Assembly (NCBI RefSeq): GCF_018991925.1
Contig: NW_024756914.1
Coordinates: forward strand, 9,770,426-9,834,425
Direction: 5' to 3'
Length of the DNA: 64,000 nt
From: Homarus americanus
Taxonomy: Eukaryota > Arthropoda > Malacostraca > Decapoda > Nephropidae
Of this stretch, positions 33,283 to 43,624 are shown piece after piece (position 1 is the stretch's first letter; every line of letters starts with the position of its first letter). Position numbers and translations under genes: made by a program. The notes under the pieces are model-generated. The model saw only the letters and a list, made by a program, of their open reading frames with translations, was not told the DNA's origin and ran no database searches.

Positions 33283-33936
33283 TGTAATGATTGTTTAGCA
33301 GACCAAAGCTTACAGCCAAGAGAAGAACAACACATATAACAGTGAGTAGATGCCCTCGTGGTAACCTACACCCACAAGTTGACACACATTACAGTGACCC
33401 AGGAGACCTGTCCCCGGCCACTAAGTACTTGAGTTAGCCGGGTGATATGACCTTCAACCACACCTTGCCAAGACACACCCAGCTTAGTGTTAATTGGGAG
33501 AGGCCATTCGCCGGCTGATTCTCCTCCATACAAAGGCCCTGAGTCCCGTCCATGGGGGATTCTATTCATTCACACATTACTTCAGACATCACTTTCACGT
33601 CACTATCGACAGAGGATAGAGTCACGCTCTTCCTCCCTCAGGTCGGGAGGGAGACTTTCCTCTCGACCCCCCCCGCGTCTCCAGCTAGCAGAGTCTCCCA
33701 TAGGAGACATAGTCCAGCAGCACCCGCTGGGCCTCTCTCAGGTCACGTGAGTTTTTGTCAGAACTAGCTATAGGGCGAGTTACTTACGGTGGGAAGTGTA
33801 TTCATTTTATGTTTGTATCCGAGAGTCAGTGTCTAGCAACTTAAATATAATGTTCTAGTAACATCGATATAATGTTCTATTAATGTGTCTATGTCATTGA
33901 GTGAATAATAAATAGCTGTAACATTTGGGGGTGGTG
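33283..33936 (+). repeat. G0 3' LTR, first part
   Basis: Begins TGTAATGATTGTTTAG and is close to 6785-7440. Ends at GGTG (33933-33936), the TSD of the nested TRIM-like element. Confidence 0.85.
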
Positions 33937-34588
33937 TGTAGTGGACGTCTCCCCTACAACTGCGTAGCTGCAGGCCACCTGCGACGTCTTCCCTAGCAAC
34001 CAAACTAGCGGCCCAGAGGGGGGCGTCACCAGATGCCGCAGTATCCTAGCAACGGAGCCAAAGACTGGCGACTTTCTCGGGTTTTCCCTACATGACTCAC
34101 GGCTGACTCATGGCTGCTGTGTATATAAGCTCTGTCTCTCCATTGAGATTCATTCTGGCCTCTCTACTTGAACACGCAACACCTCCTCCTCCGCCGCTGC
34201 CTGGCGGCCCTCGCTTCTCCTCCGCCTGCCTGGCGGTCCTCGCTCCCGCCGGCGAGCATGGCGACCCACCAGCTGTCCTTCTCTGAGCTTCCTCACCAAC
34301 CAGCTCTCGGTTCCTGAACACGCAACACCTCCTCCCAGCAAGCTCCTCGCTGTCCAGCTTTCATTCAACCAGGAGGCCAGCAACAGGCAACATCTTCTCT
34401 AACGAAGCTCCTGCACATCTACCTCCTTCAACACGCTACTCACCGAACGTGTCTACTGAGCAGCTCCTCACCACACGGCACCTCCAGCACCAGACTGTCT
34501 ACCATATAACTTGTATTATATAAGAAAACCACCTTAGAGTTTCCATCCATCCTGAGTGCTAGACAACTTTATACCACGAAACCCTACA
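33937..34588 (+). repeat. TRIM-like element 5' LTR
   Basis: 652 bp, TG...CA ends, TATA box at 34122-34129, repeated at 35232-35894 with few differences. Confidence 0.9.
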
Positions 34589-35231
34589 AATGGTGACTCC
34601 CGGAGATTCGCACTCACACAGGATGGAGGAGAAACTGATCACGCTCCCAGTCTTCAAGCAGCATGGAAGACTGGCTTATCCACACAGAAGCAGCTCTGTT
34701 ACTCTAAGCAGACACCAGCTCCTCTTCCTGCCCCAAGCACCACATCCTGACGACCCCAGCACACCCGTCCTGCCTCAGACGCCGGCCCCGGCCCAGCAGT
34801 AACCCTTGCCGCCCCTGACGCGGCCTCTGTTCCTGAGTGCGGACCCACACACCCTCTTTTCTCCCTCAGGTACTCCCTGCTAATGTCCTGCACCCTGCTG
34901 CTGTCGTGGACCCAGCTGCTGTCACGAGCCCTAATCCGCTTCTGCTGACGCAGCCCCTGCTCCTGACCGAGGCCCACACACACCCCAGCAGGCGCATCTG
35001 ACGACCCTGTACCTGTCGTGAGGGAAGCACAACATTCATCGCCTCCACACACCCTTTTTCTCCCTTCTCCCACAGATAGTGTGTATCTAGACAGTTGCAT
35101 TCAGCGACCGGCTCATTCACGCCATCGCCGTTGTCTCACATGAGGCATGCACCGCCCGTTCTGCCTCACATGTGCTAAGCAACTCTACAGACAACAAGTC
35201 TCCTACACCGCCTGGAGGGAAGAGGGAGTAT

Positions 35232-35894
35232 TGTATTGGACGTCTCCCCTACAACTGCGTAGCTGCAGGCCACCTGCGACATCTTCCCTAGCAACCAAAC
35301 TAGCGGCCCAGAGGGGGGCGTCACCAGATGCCGCAGTATCCTAGCAACGGAGCCAAAGACCGGCGACTTTCTCGGGTTTTCCCTACATGACTCACGGCTG
35401 ACTCACGGCTGCTGTGTATATAAGCTCTGTCTCTCCATTGAGATTCATTCTGGCCTCTCTACTTGAACACGCAACACCTCCTCCTCCGCCGCTGCCTGGC
35501 GGCCCTCGCTTCTCCTCCGCCTGCCTGGCGGTCCTCGCTCCCGCCGGCGAGCATGGCGACCCACCAGCTGTCCTTCTCTGAGTTTCCTCACCAACCAGCT
35601 CTCATTCTGCTCTCGGTTCCTGAACATGCAACACCTCCTCCCAGCAAGCTCCTCGCTGTCCAGCTTTCATTCAACCAGGAGGCCAGCAACAGGCAACATC
35701 TTCTCTAACGAAGCTCCTGCACATCTACCTCCTTCAACACGCTACTCACCGAACGTGTCTACTGAGCAGCTCCTCACCACACGGCACCTCCAGCACCAGA
35801 CTGTCTACCATATAACTTGTATTATACAAGAAAACCACCTTAGAGTTTCCATCCATCCTGAGTGCTAGACAACATTATATCACGAAATCCTACA
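35232..35894 (+). repeat. TRIM-like element 3' LTR
   Basis: 663 bp. Same as 33937-34588 except for scattered changes and an extra ATTCTGCTCTC block near 35605. Confidence 0.9.
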
Positions 35895-35898
35895 GGCG

Positions 35899-36036
35899 TT
35901 TGAGAGATGTCCCCTAAGAACGTATTTATAGTATAAGTGAAAATAATGAACCGGCCTCGCTACCGAACCTCCTCTCTTACCATACTACAACTAATTATTA
36001 TATCTATACTTTCTACCTCTAAATACCCCCATTACA
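35899..36036 (+). repeat. G0 3' LTR, second part
   Basis: Resumes the G0 LTR (TTTGAGAGATGTCCCC...) after the TRIM-like insert and ends ...CCCCCATTACA. The bases ATTG follow, matching the ATTT before the 5' LTR with one change. Confidence 0.8.
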
Positions 36037-37140
36037 ATTGCATGGTACATCCGGAGTATTAACCGCAGAATTAATGACCTACAATGGTTTGTTAAAGTTT
36101 TTAATATTGATGTAATTGGTTTACAAAGAACCTTACACGTCCAGCACCCAGGATAGCTTGGTTTACAACATACAATAGTGGAGCAGGAAGTGGCCTGCTC
36201 ACTTATGTAAAGAATGGTTTGGTCTGTAAATGGATCAAAACCCACAATGATGAACGTATTCACTATCAACAATTTACGGTAAAGACAGCAAACAGTCAGT
36301 TTTCGCTGTATAACATCTGTGTTCGGTGTAATGAGCTGCGAGCGGACGTGTTACCAAAGCCATCAGGTAACAATGCTATGCTGTGTATGGGTGACCTTAA
36401 CTTTCGTCACACTGTCCTCGGTGATGTCCAGTGTAACTCTAATGGGAGGGTGTTTGTGAATTACATCAATAATCATAATATTACTGTATACGACACAGAC
36501 AAAGTGACACATCTGATGGGGGGCAGACTTGATTATGTGATTAGGTATAACCTAGTAGACAGTAATGTCAAAGCTAAGGTTATCTCAGACCACCTAGTCA
36601 GTGATCATTATGCAATACTTACTGAATACACTGTTGCTGATGTCAAGTGTGAACCCCATCCTAAGCTCAGAATTAACATCCCAGATAATCTTAAACTGCA
36701 CTTCAAGGTCTACATCCACAGATGGTATGCTGGATATACACCTGGGTCAGTGGATGAATTTTGCTGTGTTCTTGTAAATGTCATTACCACATATTATACC
36801 ACCTGGGTTAAGTCAAGGAGGAAGGGGGGCAGCACTAAACCACCTCTGTGGACACATGACCCCATCCTTACCTAAGAAGGAGAGAAGGTAGAACAGCTTG
36901 CCAACACTTATAAGCAAAATAAAACTAGTGATAACCTCCTTGCATTCCTCAAAGCTAACAGATCATTTCGTGAACTCAAAAGTCAGGTGAGAAACACCTA
37001 TTGTAAACAATTCTTACAGGGGATTAATAGAACAACCACTCTAGCAGAAGTGTGGAACGAAATTAGAGCCATTGCCAAGTCACCCACCCGAGTCCAACTT
37101 CATCACAGACCTGCAGAATATGCTATTAGACCAATGATCT
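36037..37140 (+). pseudogene. LINE-N ORF2: EEP endonuclease and linker
   Basis: Frame enters as AWYIRSINRRINDLQWF, then FNIDVIGLQ (36100-36125), a broken stretch, and LCMGDLNFRHTVLGD (about 36380) and SDHYAILTEYTV (36600-36635), which correspond to the catalytic GD-N and SDH blocks of EEP endonucleases. A linker follows with stops at 36873-36875 and 37138-37140 (KANRSFRELKSQVRN). The endonuclease would nick the insertion site. Confidence 0.78.
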
Positions 37141-37143
37141 AGT

Positions 37144-38784
37144 TTGTCACAAATCACTTCCCTGCCTCCTGACATACAGAAATATCTTAAAACCACACAC
37201 AATAATAGGGGTTTCAATATTGAAAAAGCCTGTTCCTCACCAGACCTCACCGACCAGTTTCCTATAACACACCACGAACTAACAACAGCACTTATAAAAG
37301 ATGAATCATCCTCCCCTGGTCAAATGAGCCTCACACAGGGTATTCTGCCTAAGACATGGACTCATGGAAACATAGTACCAATCCCTAAAGCTAACTCTCC
37401 AAACTTCAGGCCCATTTCACTCACATCCTGTATATGTAAAGTCCTTGAAAGACTTGTTCTCAACCGTTTCGTGTTCCAAATCAATGACAAATTGGCCCCT
37501 AATCTGTATGGGTTCATGCCCGGCCGCAGCACACAAACATGTTTTGCAGAATATCTTGTTCACTCAAAAGATAAGACACAAACAGCCTTCATAGACCTTA
37601 AATCAGCCTTTTATGTAGCTAATAGAGACATTATACTTGAGCAACTAGCTAATTTTGGCATCCAAGGTAACCTCCTGACATGGATAAAGGATTATCTATC
37701 CAACATGTATGACAGTGTTCTGCTTAGGGGAGTCAAAAGTACCAGAATGAGAGCCTTTGAGCTTGGCACGCCTCAGGGAGGAGTGTTAAGTCCTATGCTC
37801 TTTAATATACTGATGCACAAGCTTATTGCTGACATTCCCGTTCAACCAAACGAGGCCAGGCTCAGGCTCCAAGCCTTGCTGGATGTAGTTGCTCGGAGGA
37901 CTGTTGACTGTGGTCTCATAATATCTGTTGACAAGACGAGGGTCTTCAATCCTCGTCCTGCTCACCCTCTGCCTCTTGACTATAACATTAACAGCATGCC
38001 CTTGGAGCTATGAAGCTCTTATAAATATCTTGGAATTTGTGTGAATGAAGCAAACTTTATCGGCAACCTTCGTGACAAACTAATGCAGTGCATTAAACCC
38101 CTCAGAACCCTTGTTGGCAAGGGCTATGGAATTAACATCACCTATGCTCGTACTTTCTATCTTCACTTCATTCGTTCTGTAGTTGACTATCATGCTCTCC
38201 ATCTTGTGACTATTCTGCCTAAGCAACTCAACAGCCTTGAGGTAGTGCAAAATGGAGCCATGCCCATCATTCTAGGATGCCCCAAATCAACCAGAATTGT
38301 AAACAAGGGGAGAGAGCTTGGGCTGCCCTCCCTATCTGAGAGGACAGCACTACTTAATACCATGTTTTGTGTCAAAGTTTTGAAGAACAATGGTCCCCAA
38401 ACTACAGCTCAAACTGAGTTGATGTTCTATTTAAGTAATCCTGACCATCTCGCTAACCTTCCACAAAAGACTCTCTTTGGGGCATGGCTTCATAAAAGTG
38501 TTGCAGATCTCTTGAAACTGAATGTCCCAATCACCCCAGACGAACCCATTAATGCCATTCCTCCTTGGCTGGATATATCAGTTTCTATTAATTACACTCC
38601 TGTTAGTAGTAAGCAAATGTTAAACACCTATGTGATGAGATGTGTCACACTTGAAACTATTAACAGACACATAGAGAGTATTAAATCATGTGAATGTTAT
38701 GCTTCTACTGGTGGTTCTGTGCAGACAAACACAGGTAGAACAGGCTGTGCAATTGTAATATACTGTATAAAGAAAAAGAAATGA
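37144..38784 (+). pseudogene. LINE-N ORF2: reverse transcriptase lacking motif C
   Basis: Motifs: WTHGNIVPIPKANSPNFRPI, LTSCICKVLERLVLNRF, LYGFMPGRSTQTCFAEYL, TAFIDLKSAFYVANRDI (A), LGTPQGGVLSPMLFNILMHK (B). After IADIPVQPN the sequence jumps straight to RLQALLDVVARRTVDCGLII, so the YADD block that 1-937 keeps (SYADDIL) is deleted, in frame, near 37850. RT activity is impossible. One in-frame stop lies at 38011-38013. The thumb continues with RSVVDYHALHLV and ILGCPKSTR. The segment ends with STGGSVQTNTGR, where RNase H normally starts with an Asp in place of the first Gly. Confidence 0.85.
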
Positions 38785-38877
38785 TAGAGTCAAACAAGCA
38801 ATGGCTGAACAACTGGGCCAGCACAACACATTCTGTACTAACTGGAATCTACCTAGTTACAGACTACCTTAAAGAGA

Positions 38878-39543
38878 ATGGAGGTGGGTGTGATATTCTG
38901 CGACTCTCAAAGTGATTTGAAATCAATGAACACCCCGTCAGGTTCTATGTCTAAAGTTGTATGTGATATTAAAAGAAATGTGACAACTGCCAATGAAAAC
39001 AACTATTGTATCGAATTTGTGTGGATTCCGTCCCATGATGTAATTTGGTATTATGACCGTGCTGATAGGCTGGCCAATGAGGCATGTAAGAAAGAAAATG
39101 TTGAACGTGACCTTGGCCTGTCCACTGCTGTACTTAAAACATTCGAGTCGGAATCATGAACTCTGATCTTGAAGAACTGAGAAATGCAGAGACCTGGCAG
39201 TTGTAGCATCAGTAAATATGAAAAATTTTGTGAAGAGAGGTACCGGTATAGCCAGCATAAGGACAGAACCAGACAATGTGATGTAGTCGTGGCCAGAATT
39301 AGGCTAACTACAGACACATCTGGCAAGTTAGTAACGCTGTACCCATACTGGAACACTCAGCATGTAAACTTTGCGATAAACCTTTAAAGCATACACTTGA
39401 ACACTATATTATTGAATGTGACACTGTCAAAGACTTCAAGCCCCCTGACTTATTGTATCATGAACTTTGTAATCACTACATTGAATTGGGGGTGCTTGAG
39501 GACATTCTTGCTGTTTATCCCAAATTTGCTAGCCCACACTGAT
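38878..39543 (+). pseudogene. LINE-N ORF2: RNase H and C-terminal zinc knuckle
   Basis: RNase H blocks: VIFCDSQSDLKSM (38895-38930) and WIPSHDVIWYYDRADRLANE (39025-39085). After frameshifts comes a CCHC-like knuckle at about 39361-39420 (CKLCDKPLKHTLEHYIIEC), then LEDILAVYPKFASPH and the stop TGA at 39541-39543. The same knuckle and ending (ADILRLYP) occur at 63216-63400. This order, RNase H then a Cys/His motif, is the reason for the I/Nimb-like label. Confidence 0.8.
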
Positions 39544-39890
39544 TAGTCTTCAATTAGAATATGACATCCAATGTATATGAACCACTGTCTTGCATGGCAG
39601 TGAAATCACCCACATGACTCTGACCTATGTATACTGCTAATGAATATGATGTATTTCTTTGTGTATGAACCTCTGTCCTGCATGGCAGTGAACGGTGACA
39701 TTACCCACATGACTCTGACCTATATATATTGCTAATGAATATGATGTATTTCTATGTGTATGAACCTCTGTCCTGCGTGGCAGTGAGAAGTGATACCACC
39801 CTCAATGTCAAGACCTGACTGAATTACTCAGAATAGGCAAACTGTACTACAAGCTTTGCCAATAAATTTGTTAAACTAAAAAATAACTCC
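39544..39890 (+). other. LINE-N 3' UTR with ~95-bp tandem repeats
   Basis: About 2.5 copies of a ~95-bp unit (39570-39805) with GTGTATGAACCTCTGTCCTG and GGCAGTGA. A polyadenylation-like AATAAA (39862-39867) lies just upstream of the A-rich end (about 39890). Confidence 0.75.
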
Positions 39891-40057
39891 CTAACACAAA
39901 CCAGTTAAATCCTCCTCCCTCGCTCCTCCCCCCAACCGCCTCACACCCCTTCATCTCACGAGCAGACAGAGAAAGAATGAAACAGAGTAAAAAGACTTAA
40001 GAAGAAAGAAAATAAAAGGCAAAACAAAACATCTTTTATGACACCGTTTATATTTCC

Positions 40058-40862
40058 TAAGCTAAGTACGTTACATTTTTCCACATTAAATTTCATCAGC
40101 CTTTTTTCAGACCATGCAAAACATTTTTTTTAGATCTTCCTGTAGTTTTGCAGTCCTCCATAGATTTAATTCCACGCCCTATTTAAGTGTCATCAGCAAA
40201 TTTACTTATGTTTCTGTCTACCTACATCTATGTCGTTTTTTTGTATATAATAAATAATAATGGTCCAAGTACTGAGCCTGGGTTATTTCACTAGTGATGT
40301 TACCCTAATCGGATTTAGTGCCATTAATGCTGGTTCTCTCTTTCCTGCCCTGTAACCACGCCCTAATCCAGCTTAGAATATCTCATCCAATCGTATTAGT
40401 TTCTCGGGGGGACCCTGTCGAAGGCTTTGCTAAAGTCGAGGTAAACCACACCATAATCGTGCCCATCGTCCAGCGATTCGAAAACAGTTGAAAAGAATGA
40501 AGATTTGTCAGACATGAACGCCCACTTGTGAAGCTATGCTGGGAATCATTCATCAACTTGTGTTTGTCAAGGTGATTTCGAATTGAGTTTGAAATGATTG
40601 CTTCAAGTAATTTACCTAAAATTTATGTTAAACTGATTGGACAGTAGTTTGAGGACAGTGATCTTTCTCCCTTCTTGGAAATTGGTATCACACTCGCTTT
40701 TCCGTTTTTAAAGACATGTTTGCTAAGGGCATACTAAAATTTTCCTTACATTATTTTAATACTCTGGCAAATAACTCGTTTGGACCTGGCGACTTGTTAG
40801 GTTTTAGTTTATCTATTTGTTTACTATCATCGTTATTAGTCACTACACGCTCAGTACCTACA
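40058..40862 (-). pseudogene. CR1-C: reverse transcriptase fragment
   Basis: Minus strand. Runs from VVVTNNDDSKQIDKLKPNK (near 40860) through PGPNELFARVLK, the motif A region (near 40430) and the motif B/LLFIIY part (about 40240-40280) to WSEKRLMKFNVEKCNVLS (about 40060). Many frameshifts and stops. It faces CR1-D head to head at 40862-40895. 39891-40057 upstream holds no recognisable feature. Confidence 0.75.
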
Positions 40863-40894
40863 TGATCACAGTGCTGTGTTAGTGACCATACAAA

Positions 40895-41841
40895 ATGGTC
40901 ACCGTGGGCCGTTGTGTTGTGGGGGAAGAGGGATGGTGTGTAGGGAGAGACGACACCCTGGCCACTCTGTTAAGTCAGCTGGAGCCACAGCTAGAACAAT
41001 TGCGGAGAGAGATGGACGTTTTAAAGGGGGGGAACGAAGCCCTCAGGGCTGAACTCCTTCAGGTGGGTGTCCTGCCTAGCAGGACACCTACAAAGCAGGG
41101 TCAGGAGGAGCAGGAGTGGGGAGTGGTTGTCTCCAAGGGGTCTAAGGTCAGGCTCGGGAAAGCTGACCAGTGTGTGTGGAGAGCAGTAACCCCTACCAAG
41201 TGTTAGAGGAAGCTGGCGAGGAAGAGAAGAGGCATGACGGTGTGGTGGCAGGAGAGGAAAGGGCAGTTAGTCAAACTCTGCTCAGTGGTAAGGTCGTGGT
41301 AGTTGGGGATAGCCAGGTGAGGTTCCTAGATAGGACTTTTTGTGAGGAAGACAGAAAACGTAGGACTAGGGTGTGTTTTCCTGGGGCTGGGATAGAGCAT
41401 GTAGCGGAGAGGATGGATAAGATTTTGTCAGGGGAGGGTACCAAGCCGATAGTGTGTCTTAATGTAGGAGGCAACGACATAGGAAAGGTTAGGAGTGAGG
41501 AACTTTTCAAGAGGTATAGAGAGGTGCAAGGGAAGGTAAGAGATAGGGGAGGGATCCCGATAGTATGTGGTGTCTTGCCTAGAAGAGGAGTTGGCGGTGA
41601 ATGGCTGTCCAGGGCAATTGCTATAAATTGCCGACTGGAAAAACATTGTGCAAGCAATAGTTGGGCATTCATTGATAACCGGCGACCGTTTTGTGGCAAC
41701 AACTACCTGTACAGTCGTGATGGGGTACACTTGTCTCGCGCTGGGGTAAAGATGTTGTCTGCATCCTTGGAGGGTGCAATTTTCACTCCAAAAGGGGGGG
41801 GGGGGTCACCAGTAGAGAGAGGTCAGGGTAAGAGGGAGTAA
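40895..41841 (+). pseudogene. CR1-D ORF1: coiled coil and SGNH/GDSL esterase
   Basis: Starts at ATG 40895 (MVTVGRCVVGEEGWC). A coiled coil (LLSQLEPQLEQLRREMDVL) is followed by a stop at 41204-41206 with a frame change, then an open esterase frame to 41841: VVVGDSQVRFLDR (about 41300), CLNVGGNDIGKV (41458-41490), VLPRRGVGGEWLSR and RDGVHLSRAGV. The Ser, Asn and Asp-His blocks of an SGNH hydrolase are all present and intact. A G-run (GGGGG) near 41795 precedes the stop. This copy shows the normal two-ORF layout that CR1-A has lost. Confidence 0.87.
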
Positions 41842-41924
41842 AAAAACAAGCAGGTCCTGGGAAATGGGAAGTAAAATTGGTTACTCAGGACAAGGGGTAA
41901 AACAGGACTAGGGAAGGGTAGGTT

Positions 41925-42431
41925 TAAATGTATACTATACAAACAGTAGGAGCATTAAAAATAAAATAGACCTGCTGAGAGCGGTTGTATGTACCAAGAG
42001 AGTAGAAGTCATAGCAATCACCGAAACTTGGATGAATCTGAATAGCAAGAACTTTTTATCAGAGTACCACATAGAAGGGTACAACCTTTTTCACACGGAC
42101 AGGGAAGCTAGGAAGAGGGGAGGGGTCGCACTCTTCGTCAGGGATACATTAAAATGTTGTATTAATAATGCAATGAAGGGTGAAATAGGAACCGAGTCTG
42201 TATGGGTAGAAATTGTGGAAGGAAGAGAAAAATTAATTATGGGAGTGATTTACAGGCCCCCCAAGTCTTGGGAAAGAAGCAGCTCAGCCCATATGGCAGG
42301 AAATGAGCAGGGCAGCAAGATTCAACAACCTGTGCATTATGGGGGATTTCAACTTCAGGAATATTGACTGGGACAACATTGTAGGTGATTATGAATCTGA
42401 AGACTTCCTAGACTCAGTACAGGAAAAAAAT
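41925..42431 (+). pseudogene. CR1-D ORF2: endonuclease, first part
   Basis: YYTNSRSIKNKIDLL (from about 41934), VEVIAITETWMNLNSK, YNLFHTDREARKRGGVALF, WVEIVEGREKLIMGVIYRPP, then a frameshift near 42270 and MGDFNFRNIDWDN (about 42340-42380). Interrupted near 42432 by another LINE fragment. Confidence 0.82.
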
Positions 42432-43153
42432 TAAAACAATTAATTGCAGAACACTCCTGAAGATCGTCACGAGGGACGGACCGTCGTTCAGATATCTAGA
42501 CGGTCCGTCCCTCGTGACGATCTTCAGGAGTGAAGTGCTTCCCCATCTGGAGTACTGTCACCCCATCTGGTCCCCGAGATATGCTAGGGACTGTCAGTTG
42601 GTTGAAAATGTTCAAAGGAGGGCCACCAAACTGGTGCCTGCACTTCGGCATCTCAGCTACCCTGAGAGATTGGAGCGCCTGAACTTGCCTAGCTTATACT
42701 ACAGACGGGCAAGGGGGGACCTAGTTGAGGTTTATAAGCATCTCAGGGGGCACTACTCAGTTGAGTGTCCTTACTTGGAGCTGGCGGACGCTCGCCCCAC
42801 AAGGGGTCACAGCTCAAGATTGAAGAAGCCGCAAGTCCGGAAAACCGTGAGGGCAAACTTTTTCGGAGTGAGGGTTGTAAACTCTTGGAACAATCTACCA
42901 GACAGTGTTGTGACGGCACCGAGTGTGAGCTCTTTCAAGGGAAGACTTGACCAACACTGGAGCGGGTTCAGGTACATTCAGGAGCCGGTGCATGCCCAGT
43001 ATTTGCCAACAGTGCGTGACAGAGACGTGACCGATCGCCCGGGCGGCTAGCGAGCCGACCTTTTGGTGAAGAATATAAAGGAAAAGAGACGTGACCGATC
43101 GCCCAAGCGGCTAACAAGCCGATCAGTGGCGAAGAGGATAAAAGTAAAAAGTA
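42432..43153 (+). mobile_element. CR1-like 3' fragment inserted in CR1-D
   Basis: The frame 42514-43050 encodes a LINE C-terminus: EVLPHLEYCHPIWSPRYARD, VENVQRRATKLVPALRHL, YYRRARGDLVEVYKHLRGH, FGVRVVNSWNNLPDSVV. It is open over 178 residues and comes from a subfamily different from CR1-A to F. The 3' UTR has a ~64-bp tandem duplication (GAGACGTGACCGATCGCC at 43022 and 43086) and ends in (AAAAGTA)n. The 5' end carries a perfect palindrome. Confidence 0.78.
42452..42532. repeat. Perfect 34-bp palindrome with 13-bp loop
   Basis: Arms 42452-42485 and 42499-42532 are perfect reverse complements (CACTCCTGAAGATCGTCACG...), with GTTCAGATATCTA between. The right arm leads into the coding sequence of the inserted LINE fragment, so the left arm is an inverted copy of its 5' end. 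Confidence 0.92.
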
Positions 43154-43624
43154 AAAGTAGAACCGACTAGAGGTGACAATATATTAGACCTAGTATTAAC
43201 AAATAAAGAAAATATTATCAGAGATATCACAGTAGGGGAAGAACTATGGAACAGTGATCACAGAGAAATCAGGTTCACCCTAAATTGGGAAACGAAAAAT
43301 AATGACAATATGGTCAGCGTCCAAGACTATCGATTGGCGGATTATGAGGGGTTAAGAAGGTACCTAGGTGAGGTCACCTGGGAACAGTCAGGTCATTCGC
43401 CGGGAGGATCGGGTGAGGTCGCCGGTGACACAAAGATTGATCATGACTAAAATAAATTCACTAGTATATTACGTAAAGCACAGGAACAAAATATACCATA
43501 CAAAAAAATTCGGTCAAATAAGAATGAGCCAAGGTGGATGTCCAGAAAACTTAAACATGACATAAATTCCTTTCCTTATTCCTATAAGAAATTAAAGGGA
43601 GGGGAGGAGTATCTCAGAAATAAG
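43154..43624 (+). pseudogene. CR1-D ORF2: endonuclease end and linker
   Basis: Resumes with EPTRGDNILDLVLTNKENI, VGEELWNSDHREIRFTLNW and the linker SILRKAQEQNIPYKKIR, KLKGGEEYLRNK. The frame changes near 43370 and 43450. The solo LTR interrupts it after RNK and the frame resumes as YNELSRNV. Confidence 0.82.

Larger units (their letters stand above)
33937..35894 (+). mobile_element. TRIM/LARD-like non-coding LTR element
   Basis: Two LTRs, 33937-34588 (652 bp) and 35232-35894 (663 bp), beginning TGTAGTGGACG/TGTATTGGACG and ending CCTACA. TSD GGTG/GGCG. After the first LTR, TGGTGACTCCCGGAGATTCG (34591-34610) is a primer-binding-site candidate. Before the second, GGAGGGAAGAGGGAGTAT is a polypurine tract. 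The internal 643 bp (34589-35231) has no protein motif. Each LTR has a TATA box, TATATAAG (34122-34129 in the first). One LTR has an 11-bp insertion relative to the other. It needs proteins supplied by an autonomous relative. Confidence 0.85.
6785..36036 (+). mobile_element. G0: LTR retrotransposon inserted in LINE-N
   Basis: Bounded by two copies of one LTR: 6785-7494, and 33283-33936 plus 35899-36036 (itself interrupted). The LTRs begin TGTAATGATTG and end in CA. Flanking 4-bp duplication is ATTT (6781-6784) and ATTG (36037-36040). After removing the nested CR1-A, CR1-B and the TRIM-like element, G0 keeps only about 2.2 kb of internal sequence with no recognisable pol, so it is deleted or non-autonomous. 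A solo LTR of the family lies at 43625-44450. Confidence 0.75.
5298..39890 (+). mobile_element. LINE-N: RNase H-bearing LINE split by a 29-kb nested insertion
   Basis: One non-LTR element whose ORF1 (5298-6784) and ORF2 (36037-39543) now lie 29 kb apart. The join is supported by sequence: the left flank ends AGGTTCATTT and the right flank starts ATTGCATGGTAC. Removing one copy of the 4-bp target (ATTT/ATTG) gives a frame that enters the endonuclease as RFIAWYIRSINRRIND, which is how EEP endonucleases of such LINEs begin. The same family occurs at 1-937, 53610-62935 (split) and 62936-64000, all on the minus strand. Clade assignment (I/Nimb-like, because RNase H and a C-terminal CCHC follow RT) is provisional. 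Confidence 0.75.

Noticed and set aside
34699..35100. Minus-strand 133-codon frame in the TRIM-like element
   Set aside because: Low-complexity Gly/Arg-rich translation of a C-rich internal region, without motifs.
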